In this document: positions 25,414 through 33,077 of the stretch, piece after piece
How positions within the stretch are numbered: the first letter of the stretch is position 1
Layout: every line of letters begins with the position of its first letter
Source of the DNA: an uncultured Prevotella sp.
GTDB lineage: Bacteria; Bacteroidota; Bacteroidia; Bacteroidales; Bacteroidaceae
Length of the DNA: 41,606 bases
Assembly: GCA_900550365.1 (NCBI GenBank)
Contig: URRR01000020.1
Span: 1 to 41,606, forward strand
Direction: 5' to 3'
Program-made: the position numbers and the translations under genes
Notes under the pieces: model-generated
Seen by the model: only the letters and a program-made list of their open reading frames with translations
What the model was told of the DNA's origin: nothing
The model's database searches: none

Positions 25414-26460
25414 ATGAACCGCTATCTATCACGCAACTATAAAAATATTGACGGCGCAGGAAACAAAGCCAAGACTGACATCGAGAGAACACTTGCAAAT
25501 GCCGGATTCCGTAACGCCGGACTGCCTATGAGCGTATCGTCAGACTCATTCGTGCACTTCACGAGAACACTGCTCGGCGTACTGAAGACACCTTTCAGCC
25601 TGCGCAAAGGCGACATTCTCGTAGTGCAGTATCCCCTGAAGAAATATTTCTCAATGGTCTGCCACATGGCCCACGCACGCGGAGCAAAGGTCATAACGGT
25701 AATACACGACCTGGGCAGCTTCCGCCGCAAGGCGCTGACCGAAGAGCACGAGATGCGCCGTCTTAACAATTCTGACTACATAATAGCCCACAACGACAGC
25801 ATGAAACAATGGCTCGACGTGCGCGGCTGCCGTGCACTGACAGGCACGCTGAAGATATTCGACTATCTCTCATCCACCACAAACCACGGCGACCACAGCC
25901 TCAACGGCCATTATACAGTGGTTTACGCCGGAGGGCTTAACCGCCGCAAGAACACGTTTCTGTACGAATGGGGCGAATACATCACGGCATACAAGGTAAG
26001 GATATACGGCAACGGATTTGAGCCGGAGTATGCCAAGGGGGCCGACAAGTTCGAGATTATGGGCTTCGTCAAGTCCGACGACCTCATAGCCACCGCCGGC
26101 GGGCACTTCGGCCTTGTATGGGACGGCGACTCCGTTGACGCCTGCACCGGCGCGTGGGGCGAATACCTGAGATACAACACGCCGCACAAGACGTCGCTCT
26201 ACCTGCGCTGCGGCCTGCCCATAATAATATGGAAAGAGGCCGCCATGGCCCGCTTCGTAAGCGAGAACGGCATCGGCCTGTGCATCGCCTCACTGCGCGA
26301 GCTTGACAGCCTGCTGGCCTCAACCACGCCTGACGATTACCGCCGCATGGCGGACAACGCCCGCGCCATAGGCGAGAAACTTGCCGGCGGCTACTATATA
26401 AAGGCCGCCATAACCGAAGCCATTGAAAAGCTTAACGCTACATCACACTCCCCGGTATAA
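25414..26460 (+). CDS. Probable galactofuranosyltransferase (GT-B)
   Basis: A 348-aa glycosyltransferase-like protein resembling WbbI-type beta-1,6-galactofuranosyltransferases in its overall layout: KGDILVVQYPLKKYF, KVITVIHDLGSFR, HNDSMKQWL, then a C-terminal half with YTVVYAGGLNRRKN and GLVWDGDS. Placement directly after glf (26 bases) supports use of UDP-Galf. The stop codon lies inside the left arm of a strong terminator hairpin, so this is the last gene of the operon. The family assignment is from pattern and context. Confidence 0.75.
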   Translation: MNRYLSRNYKNIDGAGNKAKTDIERTLANAGFRNAGLPMSVSSDSFVHFTRTLLGVLKTPFSLRKGDILVVQYPLKKYFSMVCHMAHARGAKVITVIHDLGSFRRKALTEEHEMRRLNNSDYIIAHNDSMKQWLDVRGCRALTGTLKIFDYLSSTTNHGDHSLNGHYTVVYAGGLNRRKNTFLYEWGEYITAYKVRIYGNGFEPEYAKGADKFEIMGFVKSDDLIATAGGHFGLVWDGDSVDACTGAWGEYLRYNTPHKTSLYLRCGLPIIIWKEAAMARFVSENGIGLCIASLRELDSLLASTTPDDYRRMADNARAIGEKLAGGYYIKAAITEAIEKLNATSHSPV

Positions 26461-26490
26461 GCAAATACGGCCTTATACCGGGGCTTCTTT
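26450..26490 (+). terminator. Terminator of the LPS-type glycan operon
   Basis: CCCCGGTATAAG (26450-26461) pairs perfectly with CTTATACCGGGG (26472-26483) around a 10-base loop and is followed by CTTCTTTT. The upstream gene's stop codon is within the stem. Confidence 0.88.
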
Positions 26491-26500
26491 TGCCCGGCAT

Positions 26501-26875
26501 TTATTCTTTCAGAACAGAAGGCGACTTTACTTTGTTCATTTCACAAGCCGTGATTATTGCATTCAGTATCCTTTCTTTTGAGTTTCTCTCAAAAGAGAGA
26601 ATATCTTCCTTCTGCCAGTCGCCAAAATTCTCAGAACCAGCCTCGCTTAAATCAGCCTTTCCCGTTAAATGACAGGCCTTTAGCCGGTCGTGGACTGAAA
26701 GGCTTTTCCAACGTAAGTTATAAAAATCAAAAAACAGGAAGGCCGCAGATTGGTTTACGTTCTTAACCGCCCACTTGACGGAAGCCGGTAAGGCTGATTC
26801 TCCATATCCGTCATCCGGCGTATATTGTCTCTTTCTTTACAGTGTCGGATTGCAAAGAGATGGCGGATTCATCAT
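26501..26875 (-). pseudogene. Unknown gene with an in-frame premature stop
   Basis: On the minus strand an ATG-ATG pair (26875-26870) opens a frame that meets one TAA at 26839-26837, after 12 codons. The same frame then stays open for 111 further codons to a TAA at 26503-26501. The downstream part reads like real protein, for example QYTPDDGYGESALP, VKWAVKNVNQS, FLFFDFYNLRWKSLS and DRLKACHLTGKADL. It has no alternative ATG until near its end. A TAACTTTG -7 box lies 20 bases before the first ATG. I do not recognise the family. Most likely it is a gene inactivated by a single nonsense change; recoding or a sequencing error are alternatives. Confidence 0.62.
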
Positions 26876-26894
26876 ACGCCGGGCCTTACTGAGG

Positions 26895-26902
26895 CAAAGT
26901 TA
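26895..26902 (-). promoter_or_regulatory. Putative -7 element for the interrupted gene
   Basis: On the minus strand this reads TAACTTTG (fits TAnnTTTG) and lies 20 bases before the ATG of the interrupted gene. The -33 position is GTA rather than TTG. Confidence 0.45.
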
Positions 26903-27143
26903 CGGAATAATTTTTATAATGTACGGCTGACACATGTTTTTTTAATTTCAGATGCAAGTCCTTACATGACTGCCCGGTCTGAATGCCTGCCGGCATGTCT
27001 GCCGCTTTATTGTTTTTCGGCAAAAAGATGCACTTTTGTTATCCGGTAACATGCTTCCTGATGCGGTAAGACGCCGTTGCTCTCCGCGCCGTGAGCTCAC
27101 GGCGGCGGCGCGTCTGCAGGCGGCCGGCCGCAGGCATCTTTCC

Positions 27144-27231
27144 GATATGCCGTCTTTCGCGTTGTGAAAGGCCGTCTTCTGCACGACAAAAGACGGCCTT
27201 TTGCAGCCTGAAACACGGCCTTTTGCATGAG
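27144..27231. repeat. Four-unit 22-bp palindromic array, copy 5
   Basis: Units start at 27144 (degenerate), 27166, 27188 and 27210, exactly 22 bp apart. Orientation is reverse, reverse, forward, forward. It ends about 28 bases before the recombinase start codon. Confidence 0.85.
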
Positions 27232-27258
27232 CATTAAAATCAATAAAAATAAGGACTT

Positions 27259-28473
27259 ATGGCATCATTCAGATTAAAATTCAGCCCGTCGGCTGTAGAG
27301 GGCAAGGCGGGCACATTGTATTTCCAGATTATCCACCGGCGCGTGACGAGAACCGTCTGTACCGACTGCCACATACTTGCATGCGAGTGGAACGAGAAGA
27401 CGGAGTCGATACTTGTCACGGGCTCGCCCGAGAGACAGGCTCAGCTACGGCTGGCCAGCTCTAAGATACAATGGGACATCAGGCAGATCACCGCGCTCAT
27501 CACCGAGAAGGAGACGGCCCGGGTGGAATATACCGCCGGCGACATCGTGGCGGCGTTCAGAAGACTGCCTCCATGCCAGACGTGGCTCAGCTTCATACAA
27601 TTCAAGATTGCTGAAAAGACGCGGGCGGGCAGGCTCGGAACGGCCAAGACTTACCGTGACGCGCTGGCCAGCTTTGCCTGCTTCCGCGGCGGCGAGGACA
27701 TGGCCATTGACGCGCTTGACGCCGAGATGATGAGCACGTATGAGGCGTGGCTTAAGGGGCGCGGGGTCAAGCGCAACTCGTCGTCGTGCTATCTGCGCAC
27801 CTTGCGCACGCTTTACCGCAAGGCCGTTGACGCCGGATTCACCTCTGACAGGCACATATTCAGCCACGTGTTCACCGGCTTTGCCAAGACCAGCAAGCGC
27901 GCCATATCCATAGACTCCATACGGGCCGTAAGGCAGCTCAGCCTGCCCTTAGGCTCGCCGCTCGCCTTCGCGAGGGACGTGTTCATGCTGTGCTTCTATC
28001 TGCAGGGCATGTCGTTCGTAGACATTGCCTATCTCAGGAAGGCCGACATAAGGCAGGGCCTGCTGCAATACAGCCGCAGGAAGACGGGGCAGATACTTAC
28101 GGTAAGTTGGGAAGAGCCCATGCAGGCCATTGTTGACAAGTATGCCCACCTGACGGCCTCAACGCCTTATCTGCTGCCGATAATCACCAGGACTGACGGC
28201 ACTGAGCGTGCGCAATATGAGAAAATGGAGCACAACATTAACCGTAACCTGAAGAAAATAGGGGTAATGGTGGGGCTGCATGTACCGCTTACCACGTATG
28301 TGGCGCGCCATTCATGGGCCAGCGCCATGCGCGACATGGGCAACGACCTGTCCATAGTGAGCCGCGGCTTAGGCCACGAGAGCCTCAAGACCACGCAGAT
28401 ATATCTCTCAACCATCGACACTATGGCCGTGGCCAAGGCTAACCGGAAGATGCTCGGACGGATTTTCAGATAA
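27259..28473 (+). CDS. Tyrosine recombinase / site-specific integrase (Bacteroidetes type)
   Basis: A 404-aa integrase. It has an N-terminal Arm-DNA-binding domain (1-about 90), a SAM-like core-binding domain (about 110-195, TWLSFIQFKI to LRTLYRKAVDAG) and a catalytic domain. The catalytic C-terminus shows Arg350 in TYVARHSWAS, His373 in GLGHES and nucleophile Tyr382 in TTQIYLS. The usual first-Arg region reads FYLQGMSFVDIAYL; related Bacteroides integrases often have RGM there, and this one has Gln. It stands directly before an inverted-repeat-bounded segment and an UpxY-like gene. That matches Bacteroides capsule loci where recombinases flip promoters. Integration of a mobile element is the alternative role. 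Confidence 0.9.
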   Translation: MASFRLKFSPSAVEGKAGTLYFQIIHRRVTRTVCTDCHILACEWNEKTESILVTGSPERQAQLRLASSKIQWDIRQITALITEKETARVEYTAGDIVAAFRRLPPCQTWLSFIQFKIAEKTRAGRLGTAKTYRDALASFACFRGGEDMAIDALDAEMMSTYEAWLKGRGVKRNSSSCYLRTLRTLYRKAVDAGFTSDRHIFSHVFTGFAKTSKRAISIDSIRAVRQLSLPLGSPLAFARDVFMLCFYLQGMSFVDIAYLRKADIRQGLLQYSRRKTGQILTVSWEEPMQAIVDKYAHLTASTPYLLPIITRTDGTERAQYEKMEHNINRNLKKIGVMVGLHVPLTTYVARHSWASAMRDMGNDLSIVSRGLGHESLKTTQIYLSTIDTMAVAKANRKMLGRIFR

Positions 28474-28501
28474 AAAACGTGTGGAAATGTTTGAAAAACA
28501 G

Positions 28502-28526
28502 TGCCGCTTCACAGTATGAAGCGGCA
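28502..28526. repeat. Perfect palindrome after the recombinase gene
   Basis: TGCCGCTTCA (28502-28511) and TGAAGCGGCA (28517-28526) form a perfect 10-bp stem around CAGTA. It could be a weak terminator (no T run follows) or a recombinase core site with two arms. Its right half is the left repeat of the candidate invertible segment. Confidence 0.75.
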
Positions 28527-28692
28527 ATCCGACAGCAAATGTACAAAAAAGAACTGAAACAGAGCAGTTAACGTGAGGAAAAATCATAAAAATATTAAAC
28601 AGTATCGCCGTTTGTTTGACTAAAACAGAACAGGCCCGGATGTATCTGCCTGGTTTTCAGCATGTTTATTAATCAGTGCCGCTTCATACTGT
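28511..28692. repeat. Candidate invertible segment bounded by 16-bp inverted repeats
   Basis: ACAGTATGAAGCGGCA at 28511-28526 recurs as its exact reverse complement at 28677-28692, enclosing 150 bp. The right copy is itself part of an imperfect dyad (28677-28712). Inside, on the minus strand at 28543-28536, is TACATTTG, which fits a -7 box. In the present orientation it points back to the recombinase; inversion would aim it at the NusG-like gene. No TTG is seen at its -33 position. Spacing and context match Bacteroides invertible capsule promoters, but inversion itself is not shown. Confidence 0.55.
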
Positions 28693-29024
28693 AAATATAC
28701 AGTGTGAGCGGCCGTTTAAAAGAGGCTTAATTAACTGATTTCTAAAAACTTAGTGGTATGAAAAGTGCTATTGTGAAGCGTACAGTGCTTTACCCTTCCT
28801 GCCACATAAAAACGGCAGACCATTGCTGCTGAGGTTCGTCCGGAATGCTGCCGTTAAGTCTGGAAAAAAGACATTACATAACTTTCATGCGGTTGACATG
28901 AGAGGAACATGGGGAGTGTTCTTATATTAAGCGACTATTAAGCTGACAAGAGCCCTAAAATGTCAGCACGGCAATTTACTTGAACTTCCGGCCGGGATAA
29001 GCGGTGAATCCTTTGAATTCTTGT

Positions 29025-30509
29025 ATGAAAGACAAGCTCAACCATGTGGACTATTGCTGGTACATTCTGCGTACACGGCCCATGCAGGAAAGGAAGCTGA
29101 CGGAGATTCTGGAACGCTATAAAGCCGGGTCAAGCAACATCCTTGAGATTTACGCTCCCACGCATACCACTGTAAGCATACATCGTGACGGCTGCGAGAG
29201 GCAGGCACCCCTGTTCGCGGGCATGGTGTTTGTGCTCGCCACCCAGAAGGCGCTTATGGACTTCATCCGGGAACACCCTGAAGGCGTTGTGCAATATGAA
29301 CGTAAGAAAGACAACGGAGAAAAGGCCCACCTGCGCGTTATACCGGAGGCGCAGATGCGCGCCTTCATGGACTTCAACGAAAACTACGTTGACCGTATGA
29401 TTATCCTCGAGCGCCCCTACTCTGACTATGCCTTCAATCCCAAGACCGGCGAGCCTAACGAGATAGTGCGCGTGATTGACGGTCCGCTGGCCGGCCGCGA
29501 GGGCTATATAGCCCGCTTCCGCAGGGACAGGCGGCTGGTGTTTCAGATGCGCGGCTTTGAGAAAGACAGTTATGTTACCGTTTCTATTCCCAACGTGTGG
29601 AGCTTTCATGTCGTCCGCCTGCACAACGGCGAGGGCGACCGGCTGTCAGCAGGCACCGAGAAGGGCCGCGCCGCTGACCTGATTATCGGCATGCTGCAGG
29701 CCTGCGGCTACGGCGGGCAGACGCTGCCCATGCTCTATGAGATTACAGACATGCTGACGGTAAAGCCCTCGCTCACGGCTCTGTGCGCCAGCCTTCACAA
29801 GAGAGGCGACGAGGCCCTTAGCCGGCGGCTGGCACAGTTGGGCGGCGGCGATGCCGAGCTTGTAATGAATCTCGTGCGCTATGAGCACGACAATCCGGGC
29901 TACGTGAGGAGCAACTGGCCAAAACTTGTCATCCGTCAGTTTCTCACCCCTACGTCAGGAGCCGATATGGCTGACGGCTGTAACGAGACCGCAATACGCC
30001 ATGAAGACTTCACGGAGATAATACGTAAGCTCGATATTACCGAAAACGTTTATTACCCCAGCAGAAAAGAGGAGCTGAACGTCACCACGACTTACTACGC
30101 CCACATTGGCGTGTTACGGCAAGGCACATCCGCCTTCACGCTCTTTGCCAACTGGGACGCTTTCCTCAGCGAATACTTCCTGACGGCCGGAAAAGCCAAC
30201 GAGAAGCTGGTAAGCGGTACAATGCAGACCGCCCGCGACAGGAATCAGGAGAAACTGATAAACTCGTTCCGCAACTACGCTCCTACCTTATATAAGGTGT
30301 TGACAGACGCCGGCTCGGCAGTGAAGGCCGTAAAGGGCTTTACCGTCGGCAAGGAGACGCTGAACGTCATGGCCGTAACCGCAACAGACATTGAAAAAGG
30401 TAAGGACGAACTGATAACTACCTGCACCGACATCTGCCGGGAAATCAACACGACCACCCACCTTGCCGTGTGGCGCAGATACCTCCGGACAGTGTGGCTG
30501 CACTTATGA
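29025..30509 (+). CDS. UpxY/NusG-like transcription antitermination protein with unknown C-terminal domain
   Basis: The N-terminal 205 residues form a NusG N-terminal domain (YCWYILRTRPMQERKLTEIL, and APLFAGMVFVLAT near 60-75) and a KOW-like motif (RVIDGPLAGREGYIARFR, about 148-165). That is the pattern of UpxY factors, which let RNA polymerase read through long polysaccharide operons. Normal UpxY proteins end near 170-190 aa; this one continues with about 285 residues I do not recognise, mostly helical in appearance. ATG at 29025 is preferred (494 aa); an upstream GTG at 29004 adds seven residues. It follows a 551-base leader and precedes another unknown protein and ugd. Regulation of the downstream locus is inferred from family and position. 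Confidence 0.78.
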   Translation: MKDKLNHVDYCWYILRTRPMQERKLTEILERYKAGSSNILEIYAPTHTTVSIHRDGCERQAPLFAGMVFVLATQKALMDFIREHPEGVVQYERKKDNGEKAHLRVIPEAQMRAFMDFNENYVDRMIILERPYSDYAFNPKTGEPNEIVRVIDGPLAGREGYIARFRRDRRLVFQMRGFEKDSYVTVSIPNVWSFHVVRLHNGEGDRLSAGTEKGRAADLIIGMLQACGYGGQTLPMLYEITDMLTVKPSLTALCASLHKRGDEALSRRLAQLGGGDAELVMNLVRYEHDNPGYVRSNWPKLVIRQFLTPTSGADMADGCNETAIRHEDFTEIIRKLDITENVYYPSRKEELNVTTTYYAHIGVLRQGTSAFTLFANWDAFLSEYFLTAGKANEKLVSGTMQTARDRNQEKLINSFRNYAPTLYKVLTDAGSAVKAVKGFTVGKETLNVMAVTATDIEKGKDELITTCTDICREINTTTHLAVWRRYLRTVWLHL

Positions 30510-30529
30510 AATTAAGAAAAACGCTTATT

Positions 30530-30632
30530 AATTCACAATTCATAATTCATAATTCACAATTCATAATTCATAATTCATAATTCATAATTCTTCACTCTTA
30601 ACTCTTCACTCTTCACTCTTCACTCTTCACTC
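30530..30632. repeat. Heptamer tract (AATTCAT then TTCACTC units)
   Basis: Eight consecutive 7-bp units AATTCAT/AATTCAC start at 30530, then AATTC, then about six units TTCACTC/TTAACTC to 30632. It fills the gap between the NusG-like gene and the next gene and stops four bases before that gene's GTG. It shares words with the element inside miaB. Confidence 0.85.
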
Positions 30633-30636
30633 CCCA

Positions 30637-31728
30637 GTGCTTTCTTTCTACAGATTCAAGGCAGAATGGCAGAAGCGTCATCATCCGGCTATGGACATAA
30701 GCGCTGACGTGCCGTTTTATTATGACACTTACAGGCATCTGCACGGTATCGCCCGTAACAGTGCCGGGCGTTATTTCGACGACGGCCTTATAGGTCTGGC
30801 GATGTACATCGAGAACAACGCCAACGTAGGCCTTGACCCGTTATATGAAAGCATGTACCGGAGCATTGGAGACGCGGTGAGCCGGTGGTGTAAGGCGGCG
30901 GACATCTCACCCCGTGACCGCTCACGCATCTACGCTTACGTTACAGATGCCGTGGCCGACGCCCCTGCAGGCAGTCTGAGACAATGGATAGCCGGAAGCG
31001 TACTGTCGCATGATTTCAACCGGCTGAGTGACGTAGCGCTATTTTTCGCCTGCCATGACGCTGCCCTGTCCCTGATTTATCCCGCCCCGGAATTCAGAAA
31101 GGGGCTGTACCTTGAGCTTACTCATAATGACAGAGATACCGCCCAAAAGATGCTTTGGTCAGACATGGCGTTCAACTGGCGCGACAAGACCGGCAAGCCA
31201 CTGCTGCACCGCCTCGCCGATATGTTCCGCCGTCCGGCTGACGATGAGGGCATAGCGTCCGCCTTGCTCACCGTCGGCTCAATGCGTCTTGACGCATATC
31301 TGCCTCTGAAGCGTAATGACAACCGCACACTGACCTTAATAAATAAAAGCGGCCGCATACATGACGTGGTTCTCCCCGCACCGCTCCCTGATGACTTTAA
31401 AAACCGCTGCTTCGTAAGTCAATTAGCCTCTTACCTCGGCACAACCTACGTCAATGGCCCCGGATTATGGCTCGACATGGAAACATATTACAACTGGAAC
31501 GGCAATCTACTGTGGAGCGGCATAGAGAAAAGAGAGCAAGAATACGCGAATAACCGTTATTTCATGACATCATACGGTAAGAGACACAGCCTTTACAATG
31601 ATCTTTACCTGAACAAAGATAATGAAGGTATTCCTGCAGACCTGGATGAGCCGGATATCTTTGACTTCTTAAACTGGCTTACCCCAAAGGAAAGAGGTAA
31701 AGAAAAACTAAAACAGAATTGTCAGTAA
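30637..31728 (+). CDS. Unknown protein following the NusG-like gene
   Basis: A 363-aa protein that I do not recognise. It has no signal peptide or membrane segment and looks soluble and mostly helical. Aromatic-rich segments include VPFYYDTYRHLHGIAR (about 25-40) and GLWLDMETYYNWNGNLLWSG near 280-300. The start is uncertain: GTG at 30637 directly follows the heptamer tract, and ATG at 30691 (18 residues later) is the first ATG. The heptamer tract may therefore have replaced the original upstream region or the 5' end. Same direction as and 127 bases from the NusG-like gene, 81 bases before ugd. A role with the antiterminator is possible from position only. Confidence 0.65.
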   Translation: MLSFYRFKAEWQKRHHPAMDISADVPFYYDTYRHLHGIARNSAGRYFDDGLIGLAMYIENNANVGLDPLYESMYRSIGDAVSRWCKAADISPRDRSRIYAYVTDAVADAPAGSLRQWIAGSVLSHDFNRLSDVALFFACHDAALSLIYPAPEFRKGLYLELTHNDRDTAQKMLWSDMAFNWRDKTGKPLLHRLADMFRRPADDEGIASALLTVGSMRLDAYLPLKRNDNRTLTLINKSGRIHDVVLPAPLPDDFKNRCFVSQLASYLGTTYVNGPGLWLDMETYYNWNGNLLWSGIEKREQEYANNRYFMTSYGKRHSLYNDLYLNKDNEGIPADLDEPDIFDFLNWLTPKERGKEKLKQNCQ

Positions 31729-31809
31729 ACACAAAGTTACGGAAACAATCAGCCACGATTTCTTGATTGCTTTCAGGAATCTGTGACAGTAAAAATAAAA
31801 TAAATAATT

Positions 31810-33060
31810 ATGGATAAGAATATAAAAATAGCAGTGGCCGGAACAGGCTACGTCGGACTCAGTATCGCAACACTTCTCAGCCAGCACCACCACGTGACGG
31901 CCGTCGACGTAATCCCCGAAAAAGTTGACTTGATTAATCAGCGCAAGTCCCCCATTCAGGATGATTACATTGAAAAGTATCTTACTGAAAAGAACCTTGA
32001 CCTCACTGCCACGCTTGACGGCGCAAAGGCATACAGCGACGCTGATTTCGTGGTAATCGCCGCCCCGACAAACTATGACCCGGTGAAAAACTATTTTGAC
32101 ACGAGCCACGTTGAGGAGGTGATTGAGCTGGTTATGAGCGTCAATCCCCGTGCCATTATGGTGATAAAAAGCACCATACCGGTGGGTTACACCGAGAGCA
32201 TACGCAAGAAGATGAACTCTGACAACATCATCTTCTCGCCCGAATTTCTTCGTGAGAGCAAGGCATTGTATGACAATCTCTACCCCAGCCGCATCATAGT
32301 GGGCAGACCCGAAGGCGACGCACGGCTTGACGAGGCAGCCCATACATTTGCCGCCTTGTTGCAGGAGGGAGCGATAAAGGAAAATATCGACACCTTGTTT
32401 ATGGGCACGACGGAGGCGGAGGCCGTAAAACTTTTTGCCAACACATACCTCGCCCTGCGTGTGTCATACTTCAACGAGCTTGACACTTACGCCGAGATGA
32501 AAAGTCTTGACACTCAGGCGATTATCAACGGCGTATGCCTTGACCCGCGCATCGGCACACACTACAACAATCCTTCATTCGGTTACGGCGGCTACTGCCT
32601 GCCCAAGGACACAAAACAACTGCTCGCCAACTATGCCGACGTGCCCGAAAACCTTATCCAGGCCATCGTGGAGAGCAACCGCACACGCAAGGACTTCATT
32701 GCCGACCGCGTGTTGCACAAGGCCGGATATTACGACTACTACAACCGCGGCGACTTCAATCCCAATGAAGAACGCAAGTGTGTCATCGGCGTTTACCGTC
32801 TCACGATGAAGTCAAACAGCGACAACTTCCGTCAGTCAAGCATTCAGGGCGTGATGAAGCGCGTCAAGGCAAAAGGCGCTGAAGTGATAATCTATGAGCC
32901 CACCCTCGCCGACGGCAGCACCTTCTTCGGCAGCCGCGTCGTCAACGACCTTGCCGCCTTCAAGCAGCAGAGCCAGGCCATCATCGCCAACCGCTATGAC
33001 AGTTGTCTGGACGACGTTAAGGATAAGGTATATACAAGAGATATTTTCAGGAGAGACTGA
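31810..33060 (+). CDS. ugd: UDP-glucose/nucleotide-sugar 6-dehydrogenase
   Basis: A 416-aa NAD-dependent dehydrogenase that oxidises UDP-glucose to UDP-glucuronate (or a related sugar nucleotide). The N-terminal Rossmann motif is GTGYVGLS (11-18). FSPEFLRESKAL (142-153), catalytic-region Lys207 in EAVKLFAN, and the catalytic Cys263 in GYGGYCLPKDT are present. Length fits the short bacterial type. It is the first biosynthetic gene of the second polysaccharide locus and suggests an acidic sugar in the product. Base composition shifts strongly to AT right after its stop. Confidence 0.92.
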   Translation: MDKNIKIAVAGTGYVGLSIATLLSQHHHVTAVDVIPEKVDLINQRKSPIQDDYIEKYLTEKNLDLTATLDGAKAYSDADFVVIAAPTNYDPVKNYFDTSHVEEVIELVMSVNPRAIMVIKSTIPVGYTESIRKKMNSDNIIFSPEFLRESKALYDNLYPSRIIVGRPEGDARLDEAAHTFAALLQEGAIKENIDTLFMGTTEAEAVKLFANTYLALRVSYFNELDTYAEMKSLDTQAIINGVCLDPRIGTHYNNPSFGYGGYCLPKDTKQLLANYADVPENLIQAIVESNRTRKDFIADRVLHKAGYYDYYNRGDFNPNEERKCVIGVYRLTMKSNSDNFRQSSIQGVMKRVKAKGAEVIIYEPTLADGSTFFGSRVVNDLAAFKQQSQAIIANRYDSCLDDVKDKVYTRDIFRRD

Positions 33061-33077
33061 TTCTATTAAAATTCCAT

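Larger units (their letters stand above)
26876..27258. other. Intergenic region before the recombinase
   Basis: Together with the pseudogene this makes up the 798-bp gap between the glycan operon and the recombinase. It holds the leftward -7 element (26895-26902), some GC-rich sequence and the fifth 22-bp array. Small open frames on either strand have no protein-like composition. Confidence 0.6.
28474..29024. other. Long leader region between recombinase and NusG-like gene
   Basis: 551 bases without a convincing gene. It contains a perfect hairpin (28502-28526), the candidate invertible segment (28511-28692), an 8-bp hairpin AACGGCAG/CTGCCGTT (28811-28818 with 28848-28855) and several very short frames. 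A 24-codon frame at 28758 (starting MKSAIVKR) could be a leader peptide, but this is weak. The length and position suit a regulated leader of the NusG-like gene. Confidence 0.6.

Noticed and set aside
26490..26766. Two short plus-strand frames after the glycan operon terminator
   Set aside because: They are antisense to the interrupted minus-strand gene, which has better protein-like composition and a promoter-like element.
27144..27231. CRISPR array
   Set aside because: Unit plus spacer is only 22 bp, always four units, with variable orientation; there are no cas genes.
28502..28526. Certain terminator of the recombinase gene
   Set aside because: The stem is perfect but no T run follows, and its right half matches the distant inverted repeat, so a recombination-site reading is kept open.
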